From: Yoonia sp. SS1-5
GTDB taxonomy: Bacteria; Pseudomonadota; Alphaproteobacteria; Rhodobacterales; Rhodobacteraceae
NCBI RefSeq assembly: GCF_038443705.2
Contig: NZ_CP151767.2
Location: 2,347,501-2,411,500 of the forward strand
Length of the DNA: 64,000 nt
Reading direction: 5' to 3'
Shown: one piece after another, positions 8,591 through 17,822 of the stretch
How positions within the stretch are numbered: the first letter of the stretch is position 1
Layout: every line of letters starts with the position of its first letter
Notes under the pieces: model-generated
What the model saw: the letters and a program-made list of their open reading frames with translations, nothing else
The model's database searches: none
Told to the model about the DNA's origin: nothing
Position numbers and translations under genes: made by a program

Positions 8591-9304
8591 ATGACTGATG
8601 ACCGCCTGATCGTTGCGATGGATTTGCCAAATGTGCTTGATGGGCTCGAACTGGCAAACGCATTGGGCGACAGCGTCAGTTTCTACAAGATCGGTCTGGG
8701 GATGCTGACAGGCGGTGGGCTCGCGCTGGCCAATGAGCTGAAACAAGATCATGGAAAGCGCATTTTCCTCGACATGAAATTCTTTGACATCGGTGCCACG
8801 GTCGAGGCGGCCGTGCGCGGTGTTGCGCAGTTCGATCTGGACTTCCTGACAGTGCATGGTGACCCGCATGTGGTGCGCGCAGCGCGCGAAGGGGCGGGCG
8901 GGTCCGATATGAAGATCCTCGCGGTAACGGTCCTGACCTCAATGGACAGGGACGATCTGGACGCGTCCTGCATCAAGGACGGCGAAATCGGTGATCTTGT
9001 GCAGGAACGGGCGGGAATTGCACTCGCAAACGGGGCGGACGGGGTCATCGCCTCCCCGCAAGAGGCGGCGTTGATCCGGGCATTGCCCGAGGCAGAGGGC
9101 AAGTTGATCGTGACGCCCGGCGTGCGGCCCGCAGGTGGGGACCCCGGCGACCAGAAACGGATCATGACACCGGCACAGGCCATCGCCAACGGGGCGGATC
9201 ACGTTGTGGTCGGACGACCCATCTGGCAGGCCGCCAATCCGCGACAGGCTGCGCTGGCCATTCAGCAGGAATTGGTATCGCCGCAGGCAAAGCGCCCGAA
9301 TTGA
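8591..9304 (+). CDS. pyrF: Orotidine 5'-phosphate decarboxylase
   Basis: Last step of de novo UMP synthesis: decarboxylation of OMP. A 237-residue TIM barrel with the catalytic cluster in FLDMKFFDIGATV (Asp-Lys-Asp arrangement) and the phosphate-binding end VTPGVRPAGGDPGDQ...GADHVVVGRPIW. The ATG at 8591 has AAGGAA about eight bases upstream; the frame is open to 8534 but the extra residues are not part of the family. It is monocistronic or paired with the small gene at 9475, with no other pyrimidine gene nearby. Confidence 0.96.
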   Translation: MTDDRLIVAMDLPNVLDGLELANALGDSVSFYKIGLGMLTGGGLALANELKQDHGKRIFLDMKFFDIGATVEAAVRGVAQFDLDFLTVHGDPHVVRAAREGAGGSDMKILAVTVLTSMDRDDLDASCIKDGEIGDLVQERAGIALANGADGVIASPQEAALIRALPEAEGKLIVTPGVRPAGGDPGDQKRIMTPAQAIANGADHVVVGRPIWQAANPRQAALAIQQELVSPQAKRPN

Positions 9305-9474
9305 CGCCCAGCGCGTCAGTGAAACAAAGTTAACGAAATACTCACGGGTCGTCACAGTGGTGATGCGTGTCTTGCGGAACTTTCCTGCATGACTGACGTT
9401 TGTGTCACATAACACAACGCCACCCGATCAGCGACGCGTCGTCAGTTCGGGCAAATGCGCGAAAGGAAAAGACA

Positions 9475-9687
9475 ATGAATGACGTTCGGTTGCACAACGT
9501 ACACTACAACCCACAGGCTGGCGCCTTTGAGGCGCGGGTAGATATCGACCGGGGGCAGACGACTTTTCGTTATCCCTGCCAGGTGCCAGGTCCGATGACG
9601 ATGGATATGGATCAGGTCTGCCTCAGCCTGACGCGGCAGGCGCTGCGGATGTCAGATACCGGGGCAAACCTGCGTTCGCGTTTCTAA
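9475..9687 (+). CDS. Conserved-looking small protein, orphan (70 residues)
   Basis: A 70-residue protein beginning MNDVRLHNVHYNPQAGAFEA and ending ANLRSRF. No signal peptide or membrane span; one cysteine (FRYPCQVPG). The ATG at 9475 follows GAAAGGAAAAG, a good ribosome site, which supports this start over in-frame codons upstream to 9400. About 170 bases separate it from pyrF, so it probably has its own promoter. The coding look (third-position bias, clean stop before a terminator) suggests a real gene, but I cannot name a function. Confidence 0.65.
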   Translation: MNDVRLHNVHYNPQAGAFEARVDIDRGQTTFRYPCQVPGPMTMDMDQVCLSLTRQALRMSDTGANLRSRF

Positions 9688-9750
9688 CCGGTGGGGAAAA
9701 CACAGACCCCGGCACAAGATTGCGGGGCCTGCGGTGGCGATGCGACGCCG

Positions 9751-9774
9751 TAGGATGGATCTTGATCCATCCTA
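9751..9774. terminator. Palindromic terminator at the pair of converging genes
   Basis: Arms TAGGATGGATC (9751-9761) and GATCCATCCTA (9764-9774) form a near-perfect 24-base palindrome. Its last three bases are the stop codon of the minus-strand NfeD gene (9772-9774), so the hairpin overlaps coding sequence. Confidence 0.6.
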
Positions 9775-10044
9775 GTCGTTGATGTCGGTGTCGCAGATTT
9801 TAACCTGCCCGGTGCGCAGGCCAAAGACCTTGCGCATGATGACATAGGAAATCAGTGACAATACGGCGAAGATCACAAGTGTGATGGCAAAACCGCTCGC
9901 AGACACACCCACCAGGATCAAAACGCCCATCATCGCGGCGCCGAGGGCGAAACCCAGAAAGATATAACCGGGGATCAGGACCTCGAGTGTTGCCAAGACC
10001 AACGCGCCCGACATCCATACCCACCATTCTGTCCACAAAGGCAT
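9772..10044 (-). CDS. NfeD-family membrane protein
   Basis: A 90-residue protein with about two or three membrane segments (WWVWMSGALVLATLEVLIPGYIFLGFALG, then VLILVGV and FAITLVIFAVLSLISYVIM) and a short polar C-tail. This matches the short NfeD class that lacks the protease domain and usually has a C-terminal OB fold, here much reduced. It starts one base after the stop of the SPFH-protein gene. NfeD and SPFH proteins are frequent partners in membrane-microdomain organisation. Confidence 0.85.
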   Translation of the reverse strand: MPLWTEWWVWMSGALVLATLEVLIPGYIFLGFALGAAMMGVLILVGVSASGFAITLVIFAVLSLISYVIMRKVFGLRTGQVKICDTDIND

Positions 10045-10045
10045 C

Positions 10046-10936
10046 CTAGCGTCCTTTCAACATCTGAAATGCGTTTGCGAACGCATCTAGGGCATTGGCA
10101 GGCAGAACGACTGTCTGATTACCGTCACCAGCGCCGAGCTTCTGCAACGCCTCAACCTGCTTTAGCGCAACCTGATATTGGGCAGCCTCCAACCCGTTTT
10201 CGGCAATCGCGACCGCAACAACCTGCGTGGCATAAGCTTCGGCATCCGCCAGCACGCGACGGGCCTCGGCATCCTGCTTGGCGGCATACAGCTCTGCATC
10301 GGCCTGCAACTCCACAGCGCGCTTCTGACCCTCTGCTTCGGTCACTTGCGCACGGCGGGCACGCTCGGCGTTCAACTGCTGCAACATGGCAGCGCGGGTG
10401 GCAGCATCCAGGTTCACATCCAGGATTTCGGCACGGGTTACTTCGATACCCCAATCATCAACCTGCTGGGCGACCTGTTCGCGCACAGCGTCAATCAGGT
10501 TGGCGCGATTGGCCTGCACCTGATCCAGTTCCATGCGACCAATCTCGGACCTGACAATGCCCGCCACCGTTGTTGAAATCGCGCCATCAACGTCACGAAT
10601 GCGGTAAACCGTCTTTTCCGGCTCAATAATGCGATAGAAGACACTGGTTTCGACCTGAACAAGCACGTTGTCAGACGTAATGGCGTCTTGCGTCATGGAT
10701 GGCAGCTGGCGTTCAAGGATCGACACCTTGTGCCGAACGCGGTCCAGAAATGGCACGATCAGGTTAAACCCTGGCCCCAGAACCGAACGTAGTCTTCCCA
10801 GCCGTTCAACGACATATTTTTCGGATTGCGGTACAATCCGGATACCGGCGAGAATGCAAACAAGAACAAAGATTGCAGCCGCAAAATACAGCAGCTCCAT
10901 TCCACCAAAATCAGCCATGAATTGTTCTATCGTCAT
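10046..10936 (-). CDS. SPFH/band-7 membrane protein (stomatin/QmcA type)
   Basis: A 296-residue protein with one N-terminal membrane anchor (LLYFAAAIFVLVCILAGIRIV), an SPFH domain (EKYVVERLGRLRSVLGPGFNLIVPFLDRV, ... TSDNVLVQVETSVFYRI), and a long Ala/Glu-rich coiled coil (about 165-255). Slipin-type proteins form oligomeric cages in the inner membrane and often scaffold or modulate proteases. Genetically coupled to the downstream NfeD gene by a one-base gap. ATG at 10936. Confidence 0.92.
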   Translation of the reverse strand: MTIEQFMADFGGMELLYFAAAIFVLVCILAGIRIVPQSEKYVVERLGRLRSVLGPGFNLIVPFLDRVRHKVSILERQLPSMTQDAITSDNVLVQVETSVFYRIIEPEKTVYRIRDVDGAISTTVAGIVRSEIGRMELDQVQANRANLIDAVREQVAQQVDDWGIEVTRAEILDVNLDAATRAAMLQQLNAERARRAQVTEAEGQKRAVELQADAELYAAKQDAEARRVLADAEAYATQVVAVAIAENGLEAAQYQVALKQVEALQKLGAGDGNQTVVLPANALDAFANAFQMLKGR

Positions 10937-10978
10937 ATATCTGTCCCTTTATTGTTATGCATGACAGATATGCATGCA

Positions 10979-12220
10979 CTAAGCTGATTTCAATGTATGC
11001 AACGGCATACTGTTGCCTTTGAACCGGGCTGCAACAACTGCACCAATCGTATCAGCGGTCGCCGGGCTCAAGGTCCAGCCAAGGTGGCCATGCCCTGTGT
11101 TATAGAAAACACGGTCCTTTTTTCCGGGGCCGACACGCGGCATCATATTGGGCATCATCGGGCGCAATCCGGCCCAAGGAATACAGTTTTCGGTTGATAC
11201 GTCTGGAAAATGCTCTTCGCACCATTTGATCAGCGGACGCACGCGGCGATCCAGAATGTCGCGGTTTTCGCCGTTAAATTCAGCCGTACCTGCAATCCGC
11301 AAACGGGTCTTTCCCAACCGCGACGAAACGATCTTGGCCTTATCATCCAAAAGGGAGGTATTTGGCGCTGCCGCCTGACTGGCCGCATCATCAAGGTTCA
11401 CGGTGATCGAATAGCCTTTCACCGGGTAGATATTCACCCGATCACCCAACATATGGGCGAATTTCCGGCTGGCGACACCGGCCGACACCACAATCCCGTC
11501 AAACCGTTCTTCGTGGTTGCACTCGACATAGACGCCATCATCCCTGACATGCAGATCCGTCACAGGCGCGCCAAGCTTAAAGACAACACCCTGTTTCTTC
11601 AGCCAATCCGCCAGACCCATGGTGAACTTGTGGATATCACCGGTGCTGTCGCTTTCTGTCCAGAACCCGCCGATGATGTCACCACGCAAGGCGGGCTCGC
11701 GGGCCATGACCTCGTCTACAGTCAACTCATGCCGTTCCAACCCGCCTTCGGCGAGCAGGCCGTTGACCATCCGGGCATGGGTCAGGTCTTTTTCTGTCTT
11801 GTAGAAATGCAGAATACCCGCGGGGCTGAAATCAAAATCCACACCGGATTTTTCTGCCATCTCGGCCAGCCCGGCACGGGCGGCAACGGCCATACCGGCT
11901 GTCTTGATCGTATTTGTCTTGTAACGCGGAATATTGGCCAGAAATTCGGTCATCCAACTGACCTTGTGCCAACCGGGGCGGGGGTTCACAAACAGGGGCG
12001 CATCGCCCTGCAACATCCATTTGAGCCCCTTCAGAACAGTAGACCACTGGTTCCAGACCTCGGCATTCGAGGCGCTTAACTGGCCGCCATTGGCAAAACT
12101 GGTTTCCATACCCGCATAGCGCTGGCGATCAAAAACCGTCACGTCAAATCCGCGGACATAAAGGGAATAGGCCGTTGTTACGCCGGTAATCCCGGCACCA
12201 AGTACTGCAATCGAAGGCAT
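10979..12220 (-). CDS. dadA: DadA-type FAD-dependent D-amino-acid dehydrogenase
   Basis: A 413-residue FAD oxidoreductase: Rossmann dinucleotide motif at the start (SIAVLGAGITGVTTAYSL), second FAD block GIVVSAGVASRKFAHML, and the C-terminal GHGHLGWTLSPATAD that shapes the active site. DadA enzymes oxidise D-amino acids to keto acids and feed the respiratory chain. The ATG at 12220 has GGAG seven bases upstream. Uniquely informative is the leader: a tandem glycine riboswitch ends about 38 bases before the start, so expression should respond to glycine. The real substrate could therefore be glycine-related rather than D-alanine; no dadX racemase is adjacent. Confidence 0.88.
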   Translation of the reverse strand: MPSIAVLGAGITGVTTAYSLYVRGFDVTVFDRQRYAGMETSFANGGQLSASNAEVWNQWSTVLKGLKWMLQGDAPLFVNPRPGWHKVSWMTEFLANIPRYKTNTIKTAGMAVAARAGLAEMAEKSGVDFDFSPAGILHFYKTEKDLTHARMVNGLLAEGGLERHELTVDEVMAREPALRGDIIGGFWTESDSTGDIHKFTMGLADWLKKQGVVFKLGAPVTDLHVRDDGVYVECNHEERFDGIVVSAGVASRKFAHMLGDRVNIYPVKGYSITVNLDDAASQAAAPNTSLLDDKAKIVSSRLGKTRLRIAGTAEFNGENRDILDRRVRPLIKWCEEHFPDVSTENCIPWAGLRPMMPNMMPRVGPGKKDRVFYNTGHGHLGWTLSPATADTIGAVVAARFKGNSMPLHTLKSA

Positions 12221-12257
12221 GGCATTTCTCCGCCAATGGCGCTTGCGCGCATGTGCC

Positions 12258-12427
12258 CCCGCCGTCTGCTGTACCTGAGAGATTCACCGCATGTGCGGCT
12301 TGCTCCTTCGGCGGACCTTGCGGTCTCTCTTCGGCGTGTTGCACCCCAACCGGTTCATTTGCCTGAGAGTGACCGGGGCGGTTGCTCCTTCGGCGACGGT
12401 TTTGGAATCGGGCCGTTCTCTCCCGGA
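12258..12427 (-). ncRNA. Tandem glycine riboswitch upstream of dadA
   Basis: The minus strand shows two aptamers in series. The upstream one (about 12350-12427) contains GGGAGAGA, CGCCGAAGGAGCAA and CACTCTCAGGCAAA; the downstream one (about 12258-12338) contains GAAGAGAGACC, CGCCGAAGGAGCAA and AATCTCTCAGGTACA. The repeated CGCCGAAGGAGCAA and TCTCAGG-A cores are hallmarks of the two glycine-binding aptamers. The short linker is about a dozen bases. The expression platform must lie in 12221-12257, next to the ribosome site of dadA. Boundaries are approximate. Confidence 0.93.
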
Positions 12428-12498
12428 TGGCGTGTTGCTTGGGCTGCTCTTAGACGGACTGCAGGAAAACGCAATTCACATGTTTGCAACAAATAAGA

Positions 12499-12948
12499 TC
12501 AGATTGGCCGGTCGTCGGGCAATCCGCCTGTATCTGCCTGCCATGCGGCCAGACGCGCGCCGTAGGACGGCACCCGATCACGCAACCCAACAAAGGTATC
12601 CAGATCGAACAGTGCCCAACGTTGCCCCTCGTCACCAAAAACGATCCGGCTGGCCATCACAGCTGGCATCTGTGCAACAAAGAACGCATTCCACAAGCGC
12701 GGGTCAGTCGACGAGCGGAACGCGCTTTGCCACAACACGGCATCCTCAGACAGGGTCAATCCCAACTCCTCGTGCAGTTCCCGCGATACGGTCTGAAACG
12801 GCGTCTCATCCCCCTCACGACCACCACCGGGCAGGTCCCACAGGTTCGGATAGTGGATATGGGCAAGGTCGTCACGCAGGATGCTTACCAGCTTGCGCCC
12901 AAGGAAAAGCGCGACTTTCGCACCCTGATGGTGACCCGTTGTTTCCAC
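12499..12948 (-). CDS. Nudix hydrolase
   Basis: A 149-residue Nudix protein. The Nudix box is complete: GGGREGDETPFQTV followed by SRELHEELGL, matching Gx5Ex7REUxEExGU with metal-binding glutamates. Substrate is a nucleoside diphosphate linked to some other group but cannot be specified from sequence. The start is a GTG at 12948 with GGGAG about eight bases upstream. Divergent from dinB, with only 25 bases between the two start codons, so their promoters must overlap; a link to nucleotide-pool cleaning next to a translesion polymerase is possible but unproven. Confidence 0.87.
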   Translation of the reverse strand: METTGHHQGAKVALFLGRKLVSILRDDLAHIHYPNLWDLPGGGREGDETPFQTVSRELHEELGLTLSEDAVLWQSAFRSSTDPRLWNAFFVAQMPAVMASRIVFGDEGQRWALFDLDTFVGLRDRVPSYGARLAAWQADTGGLPDDRPI

Positions 12949-12973
12949 CTGCCGCGCTCCCTATCATAACGCC

Positions 12974-14227
12974 ATGCCCGCACTTTGCCGTGACTGCCTT
13001 TCAACATTTGACAGCGAACAGCGCTGCCCGCAATGTCGTAGCCCCCGGGTGACACGGCATCCGGAATTGTTTGACCTGTCCATCGCGCATATGGATTGCG
13101 ACGCATTTTATGCCAGCGTCGAGAAACGCGATAATCCCGGGCTAGCCGACAAACCTGTGATCATCGGCGGCGGCCGGCGCGGCGTGGTCTCAACGGCCTG
13201 CTATGTGGCCCGGATCAAGGGGGTCAGGTCGGCAATGCCGATGTTTCAGGCGCTCAAGCTTTGCCCAGAGGCCGTCGTGGTGCGCCCCCGTTTTGACGCC
13301 TATGTCGAGGCATCCCGCGCCATTCGTGCGATGATGGATGCGCTGACGCCGGTCGTCGAACCCCTGTCACTGGACGAGGCGTTCATGGACTTGACCGGCA
13401 CCGCCCGACTGCATGGCGCACCCCCTGCTGTCATGCTCGCCAGACTGATCAAGCGGATGAAGACCGAGCTTGGCCTGACCGGCTCTATCGGGCTGAGCCA
13501 CAATAAATTTCTGGCCAAGGTCGCATCCGACCTCGACAAGCCGCGCGGCTTTTCCATCATCGGCAAGGCAGAGACCACGGCATTTCTGCGCCCCAAATCG
13601 GTGCGCCTGATCTGGGGGATCGGCCCTGCGGCGCAAACAAGTCTGAACAATGCGGGCATTCGCACCTTTGATGATCTTCTGCGCTGGGACCGGCGCGATC
13701 TGCATGACCGATTTGGCGGCATGGGTGAGCGTCTTTATGCGCTGGCAAGGGGGGAAGACGGACGGCGGATCACGGCCCATAGCCCGGTCAAAACCCTGTC
13801 CAATGAAACCACATTTCATGAAGATACCAGCAATGTGGACATTCTGGATGGGCATATCTGGCGGATGGCTGAAAAGGTCAGCGCCCGCGCAAAAGCCAAG
13901 AACAAGGCCGGGCGCGTCGTGACGCTCAAGTTGAAAACGCATGATTTCAAGGGCATCACGAAGCGGATCAGCCTGCATCATCCAACGCAAATCGCCGATA
14001 CAATCTACCGGACCGCGCGGGGACTATTCGATCAGGTTGGCGATAAGGGACCTTACCGGTTATTGGGCGTGGGCTTGTCCGAGATTACGGCCGACACAGA
14101 TGCGGATCGCGAGGGGGACCTTCTGGATCCGGACGCGGGGAAACGCGCGCAGGCTGAAAAGGCAGCCGATGCGATCCGCGAGAAATTCGGCAGCGATGCC
14201 ATCATCAAGGGTCGCGCCCTGCGCTAA
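12974..14227 (+). CDS. dinB: DNA polymerase IV with N-terminal zinc-ribbon-like extension
   Basis: A 417-residue Y-family translesion polymerase. The palm starts with HMDCDAFYASVE; the catalytic SLDEAFMDLTG block follows, then HhH and little-finger domains. Before the polymerase core lie about 35 extra residues with a C5-x2-C8 and C18-x2-C21 pattern, likely a small zinc ribbon; E. coli DinB has none. No clear C-terminal beta-clamp motif was seen. The last 23 bases overlap the convergent acyltransferase gene. Role: replication past damaged template, error prone. Confidence 0.93.
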   Translation: MPALCRDCLSTFDSEQRCPQCRSPRVTRHPELFDLSIAHMDCDAFYASVEKRDNPGLADKPVIIGGGRRGVVSTACYVARIKGVRSAMPMFQALKLCPEAVVVRPRFDAYVEASRAIRAMMDALTPVVEPLSLDEAFMDLTGTARLHGAPPAVMLARLIKRMKTELGLTGSIGLSHNKFLAKVASDLDKPRGFSIIGKAETTAFLRPKSVRLIWGIGPAAQTSLNNAGIRTFDDLLRWDRRDLHDRFGGMGERLYALARGEDGRRITAHSPVKTLSNETTFHEDTSNVDILDGHIWRMAEKVSARAKAKNKAGRVVTLKLKTHDFKGITKRISLHHPTQIADTIYRTARGLFDQVGDKGPYRLLGVGLSEITADTDADREGDLLDPDAGKRAQAEKAADAIREKFGSDAIIKGRALR

Positions 14228-15992
14228 GATCCGCAACGGCCGGGTGATCCCGCAACCGCGCGCCCAGAAAAACGGCGCCGGCCTTGGTCAGATGCACGCG
14301 GTCCGCCGGGATCATATCACCATGAGCGTCAAATACCCGGCCATGCTGCCCGTCATCCGACAAAAGATTCACCAGATCAATATAATGGCTTTGCGGCAGG
14401 ATCGCCCGGTTCGCCGCATTGCTGGCCAAAATCGCATCCGGAATCCGCGCCGTCGCTGACCGCCGCTGAACAGGGTCGATTTGCCCGTAGACGTTCAAGT
14501 TATATCCAAAATGCTTCGGCCCGACGAAAACCGTATTGAGGTTCTGGTGCATCTTGCCCGCGACAAAACCCGAACACGCATCTTCGACGGCAATGACCGG
14601 CAGGAACACAATATCTGCCGCATCAACGAGTGCTTTGTCGCCGCTTGCCATTTGCGGATATTCGCAAAGCGCGATATCGGCCCGATACACCACATTGTCC
14701 CGTGCGGTCAGGCCGGATTCGAGCAGTATGTTCGCAAAATCCCGCCCCTGACTGTTGCCCAGCACCAGAACATTGCGGCCCCGGGGCGGTTTTGGAAAAT
14801 GCGCAAGCTGCAGCTGTCGGATGTTTTCGTTATAGGCCATATGCATCCCGGCTACCAAATCCGGGCGGGTCTGAAATATTCGGGCCGGATAGCCCTGCTG
14901 CAGGTGCAACGCGATGCCTGCCACCACACCGGCCAGTGACGCGCCGATCAATGTGCCACCAACAAAGATGCCGGACGTTTTTTGCGGATCGCGGAACGGA
15001 CGCTCGACAAAGCGCCATGTCAACACCGACAGGATCAGGCAGAGCAGGATCAGCGCGGCATATAGCAGCCCAGAGGGTTCCTCGTAGCTATTGATCCGCG
15101 CAAAGGCAAAGACCGGCTGATGCCATAGATACAGGCTGTAGCTGATCAGCCCGATGCCAACCAAAACCCGCATCTGCAACAATCGGGCGACATGGCCGCC
15201 CCGCCTGCCAAACATCAGAACAAGCAGCGTGCCGCCAACTGGGATCAGGGTGTAGGCGGACGGAAACGGCGTTGTTTCATCGAACCACAAAACCGACAAG
15301 GCTATCGCCGTTAAACCGGCCAGCGCCAACCGATCATTGCCGCGCACCGGTCGCGACCGCTCCCAAAACGCGCCCAGCGCGCCGATCCCCAACTCCCACG
15401 CCCGACTGTGCAACAGATAAAAGGTGCCGGTCGGGGCGCTACTATAAAAAACCAGACAGGCGGCAAAACTGGCCAGACAAATCAGCGCAACAATATAGAC
15501 GGATCGTAGTTTCAGCCGTGGCCAGCAGATGATCAGGACCAGCGGAAATAGCAGATAGAACTGCTCCTCAACCGCGAGGCTCCATGTGTGCAGCAGCGGT
15601 TTGAACTCTGCCTCCAGGTCCCAATATCCGCTGGTCAGGGTCAACAGGAGGTTGTTGGCGGACAAGAAAGTCGCGACAACGCTTTGGCCGAAGTTCTCTA
15701 ACGGCTCGGGCAGCATCCACAGCCATGCCAAGGGAATGCAGGCCAGAACCACCACCGTCAGCGCGGGCAGGATGCGCCGGGCGCGGCGACAGTAAAAATG
15801 CCACAGGCTGAATTCACCCCGCGACAGATCGGTCAGGATGATCCCGGTAATCAGATAACCACTGATGACAAAGAAGACATCGACACCCACGAACCCGCCC
15901 GAAAACGTCGCAAACCCCGCGTGAAACAGGATCACCGAAATCACGGCCACCGCCCGCAGCCCATCAACCTCTGTTCGGTAGTTCCCTGCCAC
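14205..15992 (-). CDS. Acyltransferase-3 / SGNH two-domain membrane protein (OafA type)
   Basis: About 595 residues. The N-terminal two thirds are an acyltransferase-3 domain with many membrane helices, opening with YRTEVDGLRAVAVISVILFHAG (catalytic histidine) and the RR motif in FYCRRARRILP. The C-terminal third is a periplasmic SGNH hydrolase-like domain: block I LVLGNSQGRDF and the D-x2-H pair in PADRVHLT. Such proteins O-acetylate surface polysaccharide. Start is uncertain: GTG at 15992 with AAGGG is chosen because homologues begin just before YRTEVDG; an ATG at 16067 and a GTG at 16103 are alternatives. It overlaps the 3' end of dinB. Confidence 0.88.
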   Translation of the reverse strand: MAGNYRTEVDGLRAVAVISVILFHAGFATFSGGFVGVDVFFVISGYLITGIILTDLSRGEFSLWHFYCRRARRILPALTVVVLACIPLAWLWMLPEPLENFGQSVVATFLSANNLLLTLTSGYWDLEAEFKPLLHTWSLAVEEQFYLLFPLVLIICWPRLKLRSVYIVALICLASFAACLVFYSSAPTGTFYLLHSRAWELGIGALGAFWERSRPVRGNDRLALAGLTAIALSVLWFDETTPFPSAYTLIPVGGTLLVLMFGRRGGHVARLLQMRVLVGIGLISYSLYLWHQPVFAFARINSYEEPSGLLYAALILLCLILSVLTWRFVERPFRDPQKTSGIFVGGTLIGASLAGVVAGIALHLQQGYPARIFQTRPDLVAGMHMAYNENIRQLQLAHFPKPPRGRNVLVLGNSQGRDFANILLESGLTARDNVVYRADIALCEYPQMASGDKALVDAADIVFLPVIAVEDACSGFVAGKMHQNLNTVFVGPKHFGYNLNVYGQIDPVQRRSATARIPDAILASNAANRAILPQSHYIDLVNLLSDDGQHGRVFDAHGDMIPADRVHLTKAGAVFLGARLRDHPAVADLSAGRDP

Positions 15993-16265
15993 ACCCGACC
16001 CTTTGTGATGCCTGCCGAAATGTGCCCGGTTAATGGTTAATGGCGCGTAAAAATCAGGGGGCTGCATTGCATAAGCCCGCGCGCGGGCGTAACTTTCCGG
16101 CACGGAAACCGATCAACAACAGGAGGGCACAAGCTGAGCATGCGTATCATCCGCCGACTCCAGCATGGTCCCCGCGCTGCCCTGTAAACGTGTTTGCAGG
16201 GCATGATCTTCACGGTCTGCCCTTATCGCCGCGCCAGCGGCACGCTTTGTTGATAAGAGAGCACC

Positions 16266-17780
16266 ATGACAATCGTTAATATCAATGGCCTGGGCGTCAC
16301 CCTGGGCGAGACACTTTTCACCGACCTGAACCTGACAATTTCCAAGGGCGACAGGATTGGCCTTGTGGCTGCAAACGGCCGGGGCAAATCGACGCTTATG
16401 GCCTGCCTTGCCAGGGAACTGGAACAGACGACGGGCCAGATCACCTATGCGCGCGGCATGCGGATCGGCCATGTTCTGCAAAATGTGCCAGACAACGCCC
16501 TTGCGCGGACGTTATACGATCTGGTGCTGGATGCCTTGCCGCAGGAACAGGCGGATTATGAAAGCTGGCGGGTTGATGTTGTTCTGGACGATCTGAACGT
16601 GCCGCACGCCCTGCAGCAACAGCCCTTGTCATCGCTCAGCGGCGGGTGGCAACGCACCGCACTTTTGGCGGCGGCCTGGGTGACAGAACCCGACATGCTG
16701 CTGCTGGATGAACCAACCAACCATCTTGACCTTCACCGCATCGGGTTGCTGCAAGAGTGGCTGACCGCCCTGCCCCGGGACGTTCCCGCGCTGATCACCA
16801 GCCATGACCGGGCCTTTCTGGACGCCACCACAAATCGCACATTGTTTCTGCGTCAGGAGAATAGCCGCGTCTTTCAATTGCCCTTCACCGCAGCCCGGGT
16901 CGCCCTGGCCGAAGCGGACGCTGCGGATGAACGCCGCTTTGCCAACGACCTCAACAAGGTCGCTCAATTGCGCAAACAGGCCGCCAAGCTCAAGAATATC
17001 GGGATCAATTCGGGCTCGGACCTTTTGGTCAACAAAACCAAGCAACTCACCGAACGGGCGGCCAAGATCGAGGCCGCCGCAAAACCTGCACATCAGGACC
17101 GCAGCGCCGGTGACATCAGGCTTGCCAATAGCGGCACGCATGCCAAGGCGTTGATCGCACTTGACGATGTTGCGGTGACAACACCCGATGGCAAAGATCT
17201 TTATCGCAGTGGCAAGAAATGGATCGGACAAGGCGACCGGATTGTTCTGCTGGGGGCCAACGGCACCGGAAAGACGCAGTTGGTCAAGTTGATCCACCGG
17301 GCCATCACCGGGGCAGAGGGCGCCATCAAATGCGCGCCCACCGTCGTCGAAGGCTATTCCGATCAGCATCTGACACAGCTTGATGGGTGGGACACGCCGA
17401 TGGAGGCGGTTGCCGGCCAATTTGATGTCGGCGATCAGCGCGCCCGGGGGCTGCTGGCGGGGGCCGGGGTGAATATCCAGATGCAGGACACACGTATTGA
17501 TGCCTTGTCAGGTGGCCAGAAAGCCCGGCTGGCGATGCTGATCCTGCGGTTGAAACAGCCGAATTTCTATCTTCTGGACGAGCCCACGAACCATCTGGAT
17601 ATCGAAGGCCAGGAGGCGCTGGAAGACGAGTTGATTGCCCATGGTGCGTCCTGTCTTCTGGTCAGTCACGACCGCAGCTTTCTGCGCAATGTGGGCAACC
17701 GGTTTTGGGAAATCCAACGCAAGCGGCTGGTGGAAGTCGATGATCCAGAGGCATTTCTGAATGCCGAAATGACGGGCTGA
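16266..17780 (+). CDS. ABC-F family ATPase
   Basis: A 504-residue soluble protein with two ABC ATPase cassettes and no membrane domain. First cassette: Walker A AANGRGKST, signature LSSLSGGW, Walker B LLLDEPTNHLD. Second: Walker A GANGTGKT, signature ALSGGQ, Walker B YLLDEPTNHLD. A charged linker separates them. ABC-F proteins bind the ribosomal E site and modulate translation or give antibiotic protection. Compared with Uup/EttA the linker here is ordinary; which subfamily it belongs to is unclear. The ribosome site (GAGAG) is modest. Convergent with the otnK-type gene. Confidence 0.9.
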   Translation: MTIVNINGLGVTLGETLFTDLNLTISKGDRIGLVAANGRGKSTLMACLARELEQTTGQITYARGMRIGHVLQNVPDNALARTLYDLVLDALPQEQADYESWRVDVVLDDLNVPHALQQQPLSSLSGGWQRTALLAAAWVTEPDMLLLDEPTNHLDLHRIGLLQEWLTALPRDVPALITSHDRAFLDATTNRTLFLRQENSRVFQLPFTAARVALAEADAADERRFANDLNKVAQLRKQAAKLKNIGINSGSDLLVNKTKQLTERAAKIEAAAKPAHQDRSAGDIRLANSGTHAKALIALDDVAVTTPDGKDLYRSGKKWIGQGDRIVLLGANGTGKTQLVKLIHRAITGAEGAIKCAPTVVEGYSDQHLTQLDGWDTPMEAVAGQFDVGDQRARGLLAGAGVNIQMQDTRIDALSGGQKARLAMLILRLKQPNFYLLDEPTNHLDIEGQEALEDELIAHGASCLLVSHDRSFLRNVGNRFWEIQRKRLVEVDDPEAFLNAEMTG

Positions 17781-17822
17781 AAGGACAGACACCGGCATGC
17801 GGGCGACCATGGTTGGCTTGTT

